NCBI GenBank assembly: GCA_017881075.1
Contig: JADGRH010000001.1
Span: 123,639 to 169,236 of the forward strand
Source of the DNA: Minisyncoccota bacterium
GTDB lineage: Bacteria; Patescibacteriota; Minisyncoccia; Phycocordibacterales; CAJBRS01
Length of the DNA stretch: 45,598 nt
Reading direction: 5' to 3'
The position numbers and the translations under genes were made by a program. The notes under the pieces are model-generated. The model had not been told where the DNA came from, ran no database searches, and saw nothing but the letters and a program-made list of their open reading frames with translations. Below, piece by piece: positions 1 through 7,440 of the stretch; within the stretch, counting starts at the first letter, position 1; every line of letters starts with the position of its first letter.

Positions 1-851
1 TAGTCGGGGAAGAGCCATTTACCCAGGGTTAGTTCTAGATTGCATAAATCGTTTATCTTTTGGCAGTTCTCAATCGCTTCGGGCAGGTTCTTGAAATATT
101 TTTCCGCTGTTTCGGGACTGATGAAAGAAAACTCTCCAGCTTCTTCAATCACTTTTCGCTCGCCGAATTCGTTCTGAATTGCGACCAAAGTATTACGGGC
201 TTTCTGGTCTTCTGGATCAAGATAATAAGTATCGTGAGTCGCCACTATTGGCACATTCATTTTTTTTGCTAGACTGGCCAGCCGTTTCATATTTTCTTCG
301 TGCCCTTCAATTTCGGGGTGATGGGTGATCTCAATAAAAAGATCGTCGCCAAAAAGCTTTTTATAATAAGTAAGTTGTTCCGCCGCCGCTTCCTCGTTTC
401 CGTTTCGGAGGTGCGTCGCAATGTCGCCACTAAATGAAAGAGAAATCATGACGAGATCGTCTTTGTATTTTTCCAGTAGCTCTTTGTCTATTCGTGGTTT
501 GTAATAGAAACCTTCAAGATGAGAAAAGCTGACGAGCTTAATTAGATTTTTATAGCCGTTGGCATTTTTAGCGAGGAGTACTACTCGACTTCTTTTATTG
601 TCGATTCTCGGTTCGCGGTCGTTACGAGTGCGACTGGCTAAATAAAAATCTACTCCTAAGATTGGTTTGATACCTTCGGCTTTGCATTCCTTGTAGAACT
701 CGATGGCGCCGTAGAGGTTGCCGGCGTCGGTGAGGGCCAAGGCAGGCATGTTGTATTTTTTTGCCCGCGCGACTAGGTCGGGGATTTTAGGTAGGGCGAG
801 GAGGAGGCTGTAGTGACTGTGTGTGTGAAGGTGAATGAATTTGGAGCCCAT
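1..851 (-). CDS. dnaE: DNA polymerase III subunit alpha, N-terminal PHP region (partial, runs off the window start)
   Basis: Minus-strand translation from ATG at 851: MGSKFIHLHTHSHYSLLLALPKIPDLVARAKKYNMPALALTDAGNLYGAIEFYKECKAEGIKPILGVDFYLA, the typical DnaE PHP start; not in the ORF track because it is open at the edge. Confidence 0.95.
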   Translation of the reverse strand, partial: MGSKFIHLHTHSHYSLLLALPKIPDLVARAKKYNMPALALTDAGNLYGAIEFYKECKAEGIKPILGVDFYLASRTRNDREPRIDNKRSRVVLLAKNANGYKNLIKLVSFSHLEGFYYKPRIDKELLEKYKDDLVMISLSFSGDIATHLRNGNEEAAAEQLTYYKKLFGDDLFIEITHHPEIEGHEENMKRLASLAKKMNVPIVATHDTYYLDPEDQKARNTLVAIQNEFGERKVIEEAGEFSFISPETAEKYFKNLPEAIENCQKINDLCNLELTLGKWLFPD

Positions 852-1097
852 AATTGGTTTCAGTATATTGTGATTCGGCTTCTCAGGCAATTAGCATTTC
901 TTGCCTGCGGGTGACGCCCTGTAACGATGCTACTTTAGTAATAGAGCTACCGTGTATATTAGTAACCTTCTATCATTATGCAGGGTGAGTAGTATGGCTT
1001 TCACGTGTCCTCGGCGGCGAAATGCTAATTACCTTCGAGCCGAATCGCATAAAATAACGAAGTCTGACTTCGGTATTTTATGCAATAATTATGGGTA

Positions 1098-1703
1098 ATG
1101 AATAAAAATAAACTCAAATACATCATCGGAATCGATGAAGTTGGCCGCGGACCTCTGGCGGGACCACTAGCAGTCGGCGCCTTTGTGGCGCCGAGGGGTT
1201 TTGATTTGAGAATCTTTAAAGGAGCTCGTGATTCAAAGAAGATGTCGGCGGGGGAGAGGGAAGAGTGTTTTGGGGAGATCAAAAAGGAATTGAAAAAAGG
1301 GAAATTAAATTATGTTGTTTCATTCGTGAGCTCTCAAAAAATTGATAAATTGGGATTGACTAAAGCCATCAACCTAGCTATTCATAACTGTTTGAAAAAG
1401 CTCAATCTTGATCCGAAAAAATGTCTGGTGTTTCTGGACGGCGCCCTTCGGGCGCCATCCTCCTATCCCCACCAAAAAACCATCATCAAAGGTGACGACA
1501 AAGAAAAAATAATTTCTCTCGCCTCCATTGTCGCCAAAGTCAGCCGCGACCGTCGCATGGTCCACTTTTCCAAACTTTACCCTTCCTATAATTTCCACAA
1601 ACACAAAGGCTACGGCACTCTCGAACACCGCCAAAAAATCAAAAAATTCGGCCTCAGTCCCATCCATCGGAGAAGCTTTTTGACTAGAATAATTGCCAAA
1701 TAA
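1098..1703 (+). CDS. rnhB: Ribonuclease HII
   Basis: IIGIDEVGRGPLAGPLAVGAFV ... DGAL ... KGDDKEKIISLASIVAKVSRDR. Confidence 0.95.
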   Translation: MNKNKLKYIIGIDEVGRGPLAGPLAVGAFVAPRGFDLRIFKGARDSKKMSAGEREECFGEIKKELKKGKLNYVVSFVSSQKIDKLGLTKAINLAIHNCLKKLNLDPKKCLVFLDGALRAPSSYPHQKTIIKGDDKEKIISLASIVAKVSRDRRMVHFSKLYPSYNFHKHKGYGTLEHRQKIKKFGLSPIHRRSFLTRIIAK

Positions 1704-1726
1704 ATTAAATATGCTAATATAGAGCC

Positions 1727-1951
1727 ATGGTTATCAGAATGCGACACACTCGGGCTCATACGGCAAACCGCCGAAGCCACCACGCTCTCACCGGAGCGGC
1801 CACAACTCTTTGCAGTGAATGCGGGCATGCCAAATTGCCTCACCGCCTTTGCCTTAATTGCGGAAAATATAAGGGCAAGATGACAATCGACGTAGTCGCC
1901 AAAGCGGAGAAGAAGGAGAAAAAGCGCAAGGAAAAAGCAACAGTTAAATAG
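1727..1951 (+). CDS. rpmF: 50S ribosomal protein L32
   Basis: RHTRAHTANRRSHHAL ... CSECGHAKLPHRLCLNCGKYKG with two CxxC knuckles. Confidence 0.9.
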   Translation: MVIRMRHTRAHTANRRSHHALTGAATTLCSECGHAKLPHRLCLNCGKYKGKMTIDVVAKAEKKEKKRKEKATVK

Positions 1952-2040
1952 GAATTAGGTCTTAGGTTTCAGGAATTAGGTATCAAAAAAACTTAATTTC
2001 TAAAACCTAAAACCTAGAACCTAAAACCCAGTTCATTAAA

Positions 2041-2967
2041 ATGGCCAACAGGCACCTTTCAAGATCAATAGTTCTCCAATCACTCTTTGAGTGGGATTTT
2101 GCTAATAAGCCTAATTCTGACATTGAATCTATTTTTACTCGCACTGCCGAAGAGTTTGCCCCTGGTATGGGGGATTTTTCATTTATGCGGTCACTTATTT
2201 CAAATATCCTGAAGAAGAAACCGGATCTAGATAACATTATTGAAAAAGCCGCTCCCGAATGGCCCATTGCAAAGATTAGTATTGTTGATCGCAACATCTT
2301 GCGCATCGGTCTTTACGAATTGCTTTTCTCTGACAGAAAAGAGGTCCCTTCCAAGGTAGCTATCAACGAAGCTATTGAGTTAGCAAAAACTTTTGGAGGA
2401 GAAACGAGCGGGAAATTTGTGAATGGAGTACTCGGTGCAATCTACAAAGAAATGGGCGAGCCGGGAAAGGACGAAAAGACTACAAAGAAGCGTCGGCCAT
2501 TTATAAATGTCCCGTATGAGCAAATGCCGATTGAAACTCTCGGTGGAGCGGTTATTTACGCTCTCGGTCAAGATGGAGAGGTCTACCTCGCCTTAGTTCA
2601 CGATGTTTTTGGCCACTGGACACTTTCCAAAGGGGGAATTGCCGCTGATGAGGAGCCAAAGGCTGGCACAATGAGAAAAATTAAAGAGGAGGTGGGATTG
2701 GATATTATGATAAAAGAAGAGCTCGCTAAAAATGAGTATATTGCCACTCATCCGGAAAAAGGGAAGATCCGAAAGCAGGTAATTTATTTTTTAGGTGAGT
2801 CAAAATATCAAGATATTCAATTAGAGAAGACCGGAGGTCTCGACGACGCCAAATGGTTCAAATTGAAAGACATCCTTGACTTGAATTTTTATAATGATAT
2901 TTTGCCTATTATTACCAAGGCAATTAATATCCTCATCAGTACCGACACACTGAAGACGAAAAAGTAA
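2041..2967 (+). CDS. nusB: NusB-type transcription antitermination domain fused to a C-terminal Nudix-like domain
   Basis: N-terminal NusB motifs (RHLSRSIVLQSLFEWDF ... VDRNILRIGLYELLF ... VPSKVAINEAIELAKTFGGETSGKFVNGVLG); C-terminal GGIAADEEPKAGTMRKIKEEVGL Nudix-like box. Confidence 0.88.
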   Translation: MANRHLSRSIVLQSLFEWDFANKPNSDIESIFTRTAEEFAPGMGDFSFMRSLISNILKKKPDLDNIIEKAAPEWPIAKISIVDRNILRIGLYELLFSDRKEVPSKVAINEAIELAKTFGGETSGKFVNGVLGAIYKEMGEPGKDEKTTKKRRPFINVPYEQMPIETLGGAVIYALGQDGEVYLALVHDVFGHWTLSKGGIAADEEPKAGTMRKIKEEVGLDIMIKEELAKNEYIATHPEKGKIRKQVIYFLGESKYQDIQLEKTGGLDDAKWFKLKDILDLNFYNDILPIITKAINILISTDTLKTKK

Positions 2968-3653
2968 TGGATTTTGCACAATTTGAAAAACATATAGGAA
3001 TATCATTTAAAGACAAAAGCCTTCTAAAACAGGCCTTTATTCATCGTTCTTATATTAATGAGAATAGGAATCTGAAACTGGAGCACAATGAAAGATTTGA
3101 ATTTCTAGGTGATGCGGTTTTGGAGCTGGTGGTCACTGATTATCTCTATCATAAATATCCGCAAAAGCCGGAAGGGGAATTGACCTCGTTTCGCTCATCA
3201 CTAGTCAATTCAAATACGCTCGCCGAAGTGGCACAACGCATAAACATAAATGATTTCCTTTTCTTATCAAAAGGAGAATCAAAAGACACGGGCCGCGCTC
3301 GCCAATATATTCTGGCGAACGCACTCGAGGCTCTGATCGGCGCCATTTACCTCGACCAAGGCTACGATGCGGCCCGTGACTTCATTTCCAAATACATTTT
3401 TGATCTCATCGACGAGATCGTTGAAAAAGGCACCTTCATTGACGCTAAGAGCCTCTTTCAGGAGAAGGCCCAGGAGAAAGTAAGCATCACCCCCCTCTAC
3501 AAAACTATCAAAGAAGATGGTCCCGATCACGACAAACATTTCACCGTAGGGGTCTTCCTAGACACCGATCTCGTCATCGAAGGCGTCGGCAAATCCAAAC
3601 AAGAAGCCGAACAAGCCGCCGCCAAAAAAGCACTTGAAAAAAAGGGGTGGTAA
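2967..3653 (+). CDS. rnc: Ribonuclease III
   Basis: HRSYINENRNLKLEHNERFEFLGDAVLELVVTDYLY and a C-terminal dsRBD. Confidence 0.96.
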   Translation: MDFAQFEKHIGISFKDKSLLKQAFIHRSYINENRNLKLEHNERFEFLGDAVLELVVTDYLYHKYPQKPEGELTSFRSSLVNSNTLAEVAQRININDFLFLSKGESKDTGRARQYILANALEALIGAIYLDQGYDAARDFISKYIFDLIDEIVEKGTFIDAKSLFQEKAQEKVSITPLYKTIKEDGPDHDKHFTVGVFLDTDLVIEGVGKSKQEAEQAAAKKALEKKGW

Positions 3654-3738
3654 GATTGAAATAAATAAAAGGGTTAGGAGCTTTTTTATCATGAGTAAAA
3701 GCTGATAAAATTTTTATGAAAATGATTTTGAAAAGTTG

Positions 3739-3766
3739 TTGACAGGGGATTGAGTAGGAATATAAT
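3739..3766 (+). promoter_or_regulatory. Consensus-like sigma70 promoter TTGACA-N16-TATAAT
   Basis: TTGACA 3739-3744, 16-bp spacer, TATAAT 3761-3766; no annotated gene immediately downstream on +. Confidence 0.75.
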
Positions 3767-3771
3767 AGAGA

Positions 3772-3862
3772 GTACAGATGGCCTTTTGGCTCGCCTTCCT
3801 TCCGGGGAAGGAGAATGGAAAATAGCTAGCCGAAATTAACTCGGCTAGCTATTTTCTTTATC
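3772..3862 (+). ncRNA. Candidate short transcript of ~90 nt between the promoter and a strong terminator; also holds a 15-codon ORF (MAFWLAFLPGKENGK)
   Basis: Downstream of a perfect promoter; contains CCTTCC/GGAAGG hairpin and ends in a 16-bp perfect stem followed by TTT. Confidence 0.45.
3818..3856. terminator. Bidirectional intrinsic terminator between the short + transcript and the PemK-like gene
   Basis: GAAAATAGCTAGCCGA-aattaac-TCGGCTAGCTATTTTC, 16-bp perfect stem with T runs on both strands. Confidence 0.75.
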
Positions 3863-4218
3863 TCGTGGAGTAGATGTGGCTCAATTGAACAAATTTTGTT
3901 AACCAATCTCTTACTATCAATGTTTCTTAATTGAGACAGATTAGCAGTTGCTTCTTTTTCTTCAATAGTTCCAACAGGGATTCGATAGGAGTTTAACTTT
4001 TTTGACGTGCTTAAAGGTAGAGCTAAAAATGAATACATGTTGTATTTATTTAAAATAATCACTGGTCGCATATAAGTTTCGATTCCACCATTCATTTCGA
4101 ATCCTATATTTAACCCCAAATTTATCCACCACACTTCTCCTTCATGGAAAAACAGTCGATCTTCTTTTTGATCAATTGTTTTCTTCATTTCATTCCATCG
4201 ATCAAAATCTTTTTCCAT
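3826..4218 (-). CDS. Type II toxin of the PemK/MazF family
   Basis: HEGEVWWINLGLNIGFEMNGGIETYMRPVIILNKYN ... LPLSTSKK ... ATANLSQLRNIDSKRLVNKI. Confidence 0.8.
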   Translation of the reverse strand: MEKDFDRWNEMKKTIDQKEDRLFFHEGEVWWINLGLNIGFEMNGGIETYMRPVIILNKYNMYSFLALPLSTSKKLNSYRIPVGTIEEKEATANLSQLRNIDSKRLVNKICSIEPHLLHEIKKIASRVNFG

Positions 4219-4275
4219 TCATGAATCATAATCAGACCACATGAAAAGAACCTGAAAATTTGTTAAAATAAGCTC

Positions 4276-6543
4276 ATGTATCTGAAATCCCTGGAACTTT
4301 CCGGCTTTAAGTCTTTTGCAAAAAAAAGCAGTCTGGAATTCAATGCCTCTATCTCGTCCATTGTGGGGCCGAATGGCTCTGGCAAATCCAACATTGCCGA
4401 GGCTTTTCGATTTGTCTTGGGAGAGCAATCCTTTAAATCAATGCGAGGGAAAAAGGGAGAGGATCTCATTTTTAATGGTGGCAAGGATTCCCAGAGAGCC
4501 AATCGAGCCAATGTTAAAGTGCTTTTTGATAATAGCGATCACACCTTGAATGTTGATTTTGATGAGGTAAGCATTGAGCGAGTAGTGCATCGTGATGGCA
4601 TCAATCAATATTTAATAAATGGATCGGAGGTTCGTCTGCGCGATATTATTGAGCTTTTGGCGGGCGCTCACATTGGAGCCTCGGGTCATCATATTATTTC
4701 CCAAGGTGAAGCTGATAAAATTTTAAATGCCAATCTTCGCGAGCGCCGAACCATGGTGGAAGACGCACTTGGGTTAAAAATATATCAATACAAAAAAGAG
4801 GAAAGTGAAAGAAAGTTGGAAAAGACAGAAGAAAATATTAAATCGGTTGAATCGCTGCGTCGAGAAATTGCTCCGCACTTGAAATTCTTGAAGAAACAAG
4901 TAGAAAAAGTGGAGAAGGCTCGCGAGATGAAAGAAGAACTCAAAGATCTTTATCGGGAATATTTCAAGCGCGAGGATATTTATTTGAAATTGCAGAAGGA
5001 GGACCTCGCGGCGAGGAAGAAGGGGCCGCAAGCGGAGCTTGTGGCCCTCGAGAACGAATTGGAAAAAGCCAAGAAAATTCTCGCCGCGACCAAAGAAAAA
5101 GACTCGCGCGGCGAGGCCATTATTGATGTTGAAAGTAAGTTAAAGATTGTCCGGAGTGAAAAAGAGGTTCTGACACGTGAAGTGGGACGAATCGAAGGGG
5201 AGATCGCATACCTCGAAAAGAATATTAAAAAACAGAAAGAAAGTACCAGCCAGATAGAGCAAAAAACCGTTTATTTACATGAACTGGAAGCTCTTCGGAA
5301 GACAATTGACCAGCATGCCAGTGAAGCCGAAGGCAAAACCGATGTCGCCGCTATCAAGTCCTTGATATATAAGATCCGAGACCTTTTTAGGAATTTTATT
5401 GAGAGTAATAGAACTAAAAAAGATCAGGCGGCAATTGGCGATTTGGAAAACGAACTCGCCAATTTGAATGAAGAAAGAAAGCAGTTAGATCAAAAACTCC
5501 AAAAGCAGGCCACCGAAGAAACTGGATTGAACAATGAATATTTACGACTAAAGAACGAGGTGGAGAAGGGGAAGGACACCAGTCTGGAAGCCGAGCGCAA
5601 AATGCTTCAGGTGATGGCGCGACAGAACGATATTCGCGCCACCCTGAATTCACTTCAAGTAACGGAAGAGAGATTTGTTCTGGAAGAGACCGATTTCAAG
5701 CGGGAACTGGGAGAAGCCGGTGTGCTTTTGGGAAGGGAAGCGACAGAATATGAAAGTTTCAAGATCGGCGGAGAGGCTAGTGCCAGATCCGAACAGCTTG
5801 AGCGTCGCCGCTACATTGAAAAGATCAAGATTCGATTGGAGGAAGCGGGAACGGGCGCCGGTGAAGATATTCTGAAGGAATACACAGAAGCGGAAGAAAG
5901 AGACATATTTCTTGGACGTGAATTGGAAGATTTGGATAAATCCGCTGTCTCACTGAAAGAATTAATTACTGATCTGGAAAATCGACTGGATGTTGAATTC
6001 AAAGAAGGGGTGCGAAAAATTAATGAAGAGTTCGGTAAATTTTTCGCCCTAATGTTTGGCGGAGGCAAGGCTTCGCTCGAAGTGATTCGTGAGAAGGTTC
6101 GGCGAAGACGATCGGATGAGGATCTAGATTTATTGGAAGCGGAAGGCTATAGTCGCGCCGAATCTGAAGCAGATTCGGCTCTAGGCGACGAAGGGATCGA
6201 CATCAATGTCTCCCTCCCTCATAAGAAGATCAAAGGCCTCGTCATGCTCTCCGGCGGAGAACGGGCTCTTACCTCCATCGCTCTACTCTTCGCTATTTCT
6301 CAGGTAAATCCGCCACCATTCATTATTCTGGATGAAACTGATGCCGCTTTAGACGAAGCCAACTCCCGAAAATATGGCGACATGATTGAAAATCTTTCCA
6401 AATTTTCCCAGCTCATCCTCATCACTCACAATCGTGAGACCATGTCCCGCGCCGGCGTCATATATGGTGTCACCATGGGCGGTGATGGTCTCTCAAAACT
6501 TCTTTCCATTCAATTTGAAGAGGCGGTGGTGGTAGCGAAATAA
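4276..6543 (+). CDS. smc: SMC-family chromosome segregation ATPase, short form (755 aa)
   Basis: Walker A GPNGSGKSN, signature LSGGERALTSIALLFAI, Walker B PPFIILDETDAALDEANS; coiled-coil middle. Confidence 0.92.
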   Translation: MYLKSLELSGFKSFAKKSSLEFNASISSIVGPNGSGKSNIAEAFRFVLGEQSFKSMRGKKGEDLIFNGGKDSQRANRANVKVLFDNSDHTLNVDFDEVSIERVVHRDGINQYLINGSEVRLRDIIELLAGAHIGASGHHIISQGEADKILNANLRERRTMVEDALGLKIYQYKKEESERKLEKTEENIKSVESLRREIAPHLKFLKKQVEKVEKAREMKEELKDLYREYFKREDIYLKLQKEDLAARKKGPQAELVALENELEKAKKILAATKEKDSRGEAIIDVESKLKIVRSEKEVLTREVGRIEGEIAYLEKNIKKQKESTSQIEQKTVYLHELEALRKTIDQHASEAEGKTDVAAIKSLIYKIRDLFRNFIESNRTKKDQAAIGDLENELANLNEERKQLDQKLQKQATEETGLNNEYLRLKNEVEKGKDTSLEAERKMLQVMARQNDIRATLNSLQVTEERFVLEETDFKRELGEAGVLLGREATEYESFKIGGEASARSEQLERRRYIEKIKIRLEEAGTGAGEDILKEYTEAEERDIFLGRELEDLDKSAVSLKELITDLENRLDVEFKEGVRKINEEFGKFFALMFGGGKASLEVIREKVRRRRSDEDLDLLEAEGYSRAESEADSALGDEGIDINVSLPHKKIKGLVMLSGGERALTSIALLFAISQVNPPPFIILDETDAALDEANSRKYGDMIENLSKFSQLILITHNRETMSRAGVIYGVTMGGDGLSKLLSIQFEEAVVVAK

Positions 6544-6557
6544 TATTAATTCATTAA

Positions 6558-7157
6558 ATGAAAGATCAGCAAAAAGGATCGGCGATAATAATTTGGATAA
6601 GCACTATTACCATTTTAGCTATTGGTATCGGGGCGTCTATCTATTTCAATTCTTTGTCTTATCCCTCACCGATCAATTTTATCCCTCCTCCTTGTTGTGC
6701 GACAGCATCCTCTACTTATGATTCTACATCCACCATGGTGTTCATTGATATGAAGATCGCTCTTTTGGCGGTTCCTCACGAAGGTAACAATCCTGAGACG
6801 GTTAGGGGCTGTGATATAGTTGTAATGTCTCATCAAGCTCGAGAGGTTCCCTTAAACCAAGGCCCTTTGACATCTGCAATGAAAGAGCTTTTTGCAAAAA
6901 AGGAACCATGGCCATACTCAGAGGGTTTTCTAGGAAGTTTCATTTCTTCTCAAAAGAATTTATTCTTTGACCATGCCATAGTTGAAAATGGGGTAGCGAA
7001 TATCTATTTAACCGGCAATTATACTTTGGGAGGGGAATGTGATGACCCTCGAACCGAAACTCAAATAGTAGAAACGGCCAAGCAATTTTCAACCGTCAAA
7101 TCGGTTCAAATCTTCTTGAACGGAAAAGAATTTAAAACTCCAAACGAAAGAGGTTAG
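6558..7157 (+). CDS. Membrane-anchored protein with a GerMN-like C-terminal domain
   Basis: N-terminal TM; NLFFDHAIVENGVANIYLTGNYTLGGECDDPRTETQIVETAKQFSTVKSVQIFLNG. Confidence 0.6.
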   Translation: MKDQQKGSAIIIWISTITILAIGIGASIYFNSLSYPSPINFIPPPCCATASSTYDSTSTMVFIDMKIALLAVPHEGNNPETVRGCDIVVMSHQAREVPLNQGPLTSAMKELFAKKEPWPYSEGFLGSFISSQKNLFFDHAIVENGVANIYLTGNYTLGGECDDPRTETQIVETAKQFSTVKSVQIFLNGKEFKTPNERG

Positions 7158-7264
7158 AGAAAAAAGGGTCAGGCACCTTTTTAACTTCTCTTTAATTTTT
7201 CTTCATATCCGATCTCTATAATTGGGAGATGGAGAAGAATTTTGACTAATGGAATGAGGTTAAG

Positions 7265-7299
7265 AAAAAACCGGTCAAGTTAATTTTGACCGGTTTTTT
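7265..7299. terminator. Intrinsic terminator
   Basis: AAAAAACCGGTCAA-gttaatt-TTGACCGGTTTTTT, 14-bp perfect stem. Confidence 0.85.
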
Positions 7300-7414
7300 C
7301 CATCGTTTGCACCACTCGGATACCGAGTGGGCGAGCCCGAAGGCCATCACTACCTACATGATAGCGAATCTGACGATGAAAAGTCAAGTCCTGATAATCT
7401 TTCTAATTGACTGG

Positions 7415-7434
7415 ATTCCCGTCTGCACGGGAAT
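7415..7434. repeat. REP-like palindrome ATTCCCGT-CTGC-ACGGGAAT
   Basis: 8-bp perfect stem; resembles widespread ATTCCCG...CGGGAAT intergenic repeats. Confidence 0.5.
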
Positions 7435-7440
7435 GACAAT

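Noticed and set aside
1-851. dnaE as a degraded or split gene
   Set aside because: It is simply cut by the window boundary; the N-terminal reading frame is intact.
1177-1194. CGGCGCC-tttgt-GGCGCCG and GGCGCCC-ttc-GGGCGCC hairpins in rnhB
   Set aside because: Short and located over codons compatible with conserved Gly/Ala/Pro positions; weaker case than the other coding palindromes.
1025-1282. 85-aa minus ORF spanning the rnhB start
   Set aside because: Overlaps rnhB and the intergenic hairpins; low-complexity-like composition, no SD.
1374-1667. Antisense ORF inside rnhB
   Set aside because: Overlaps a confidently identified gene on the other strand; no recognisable motif. The same reasoning applies to most other antisense ORFs in the track (e.g. 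4774-5031, 8195-8542, 8683-9093, 12514-12912, 17640-17975, 26810-27154, 30661-31002, 34762-35112).
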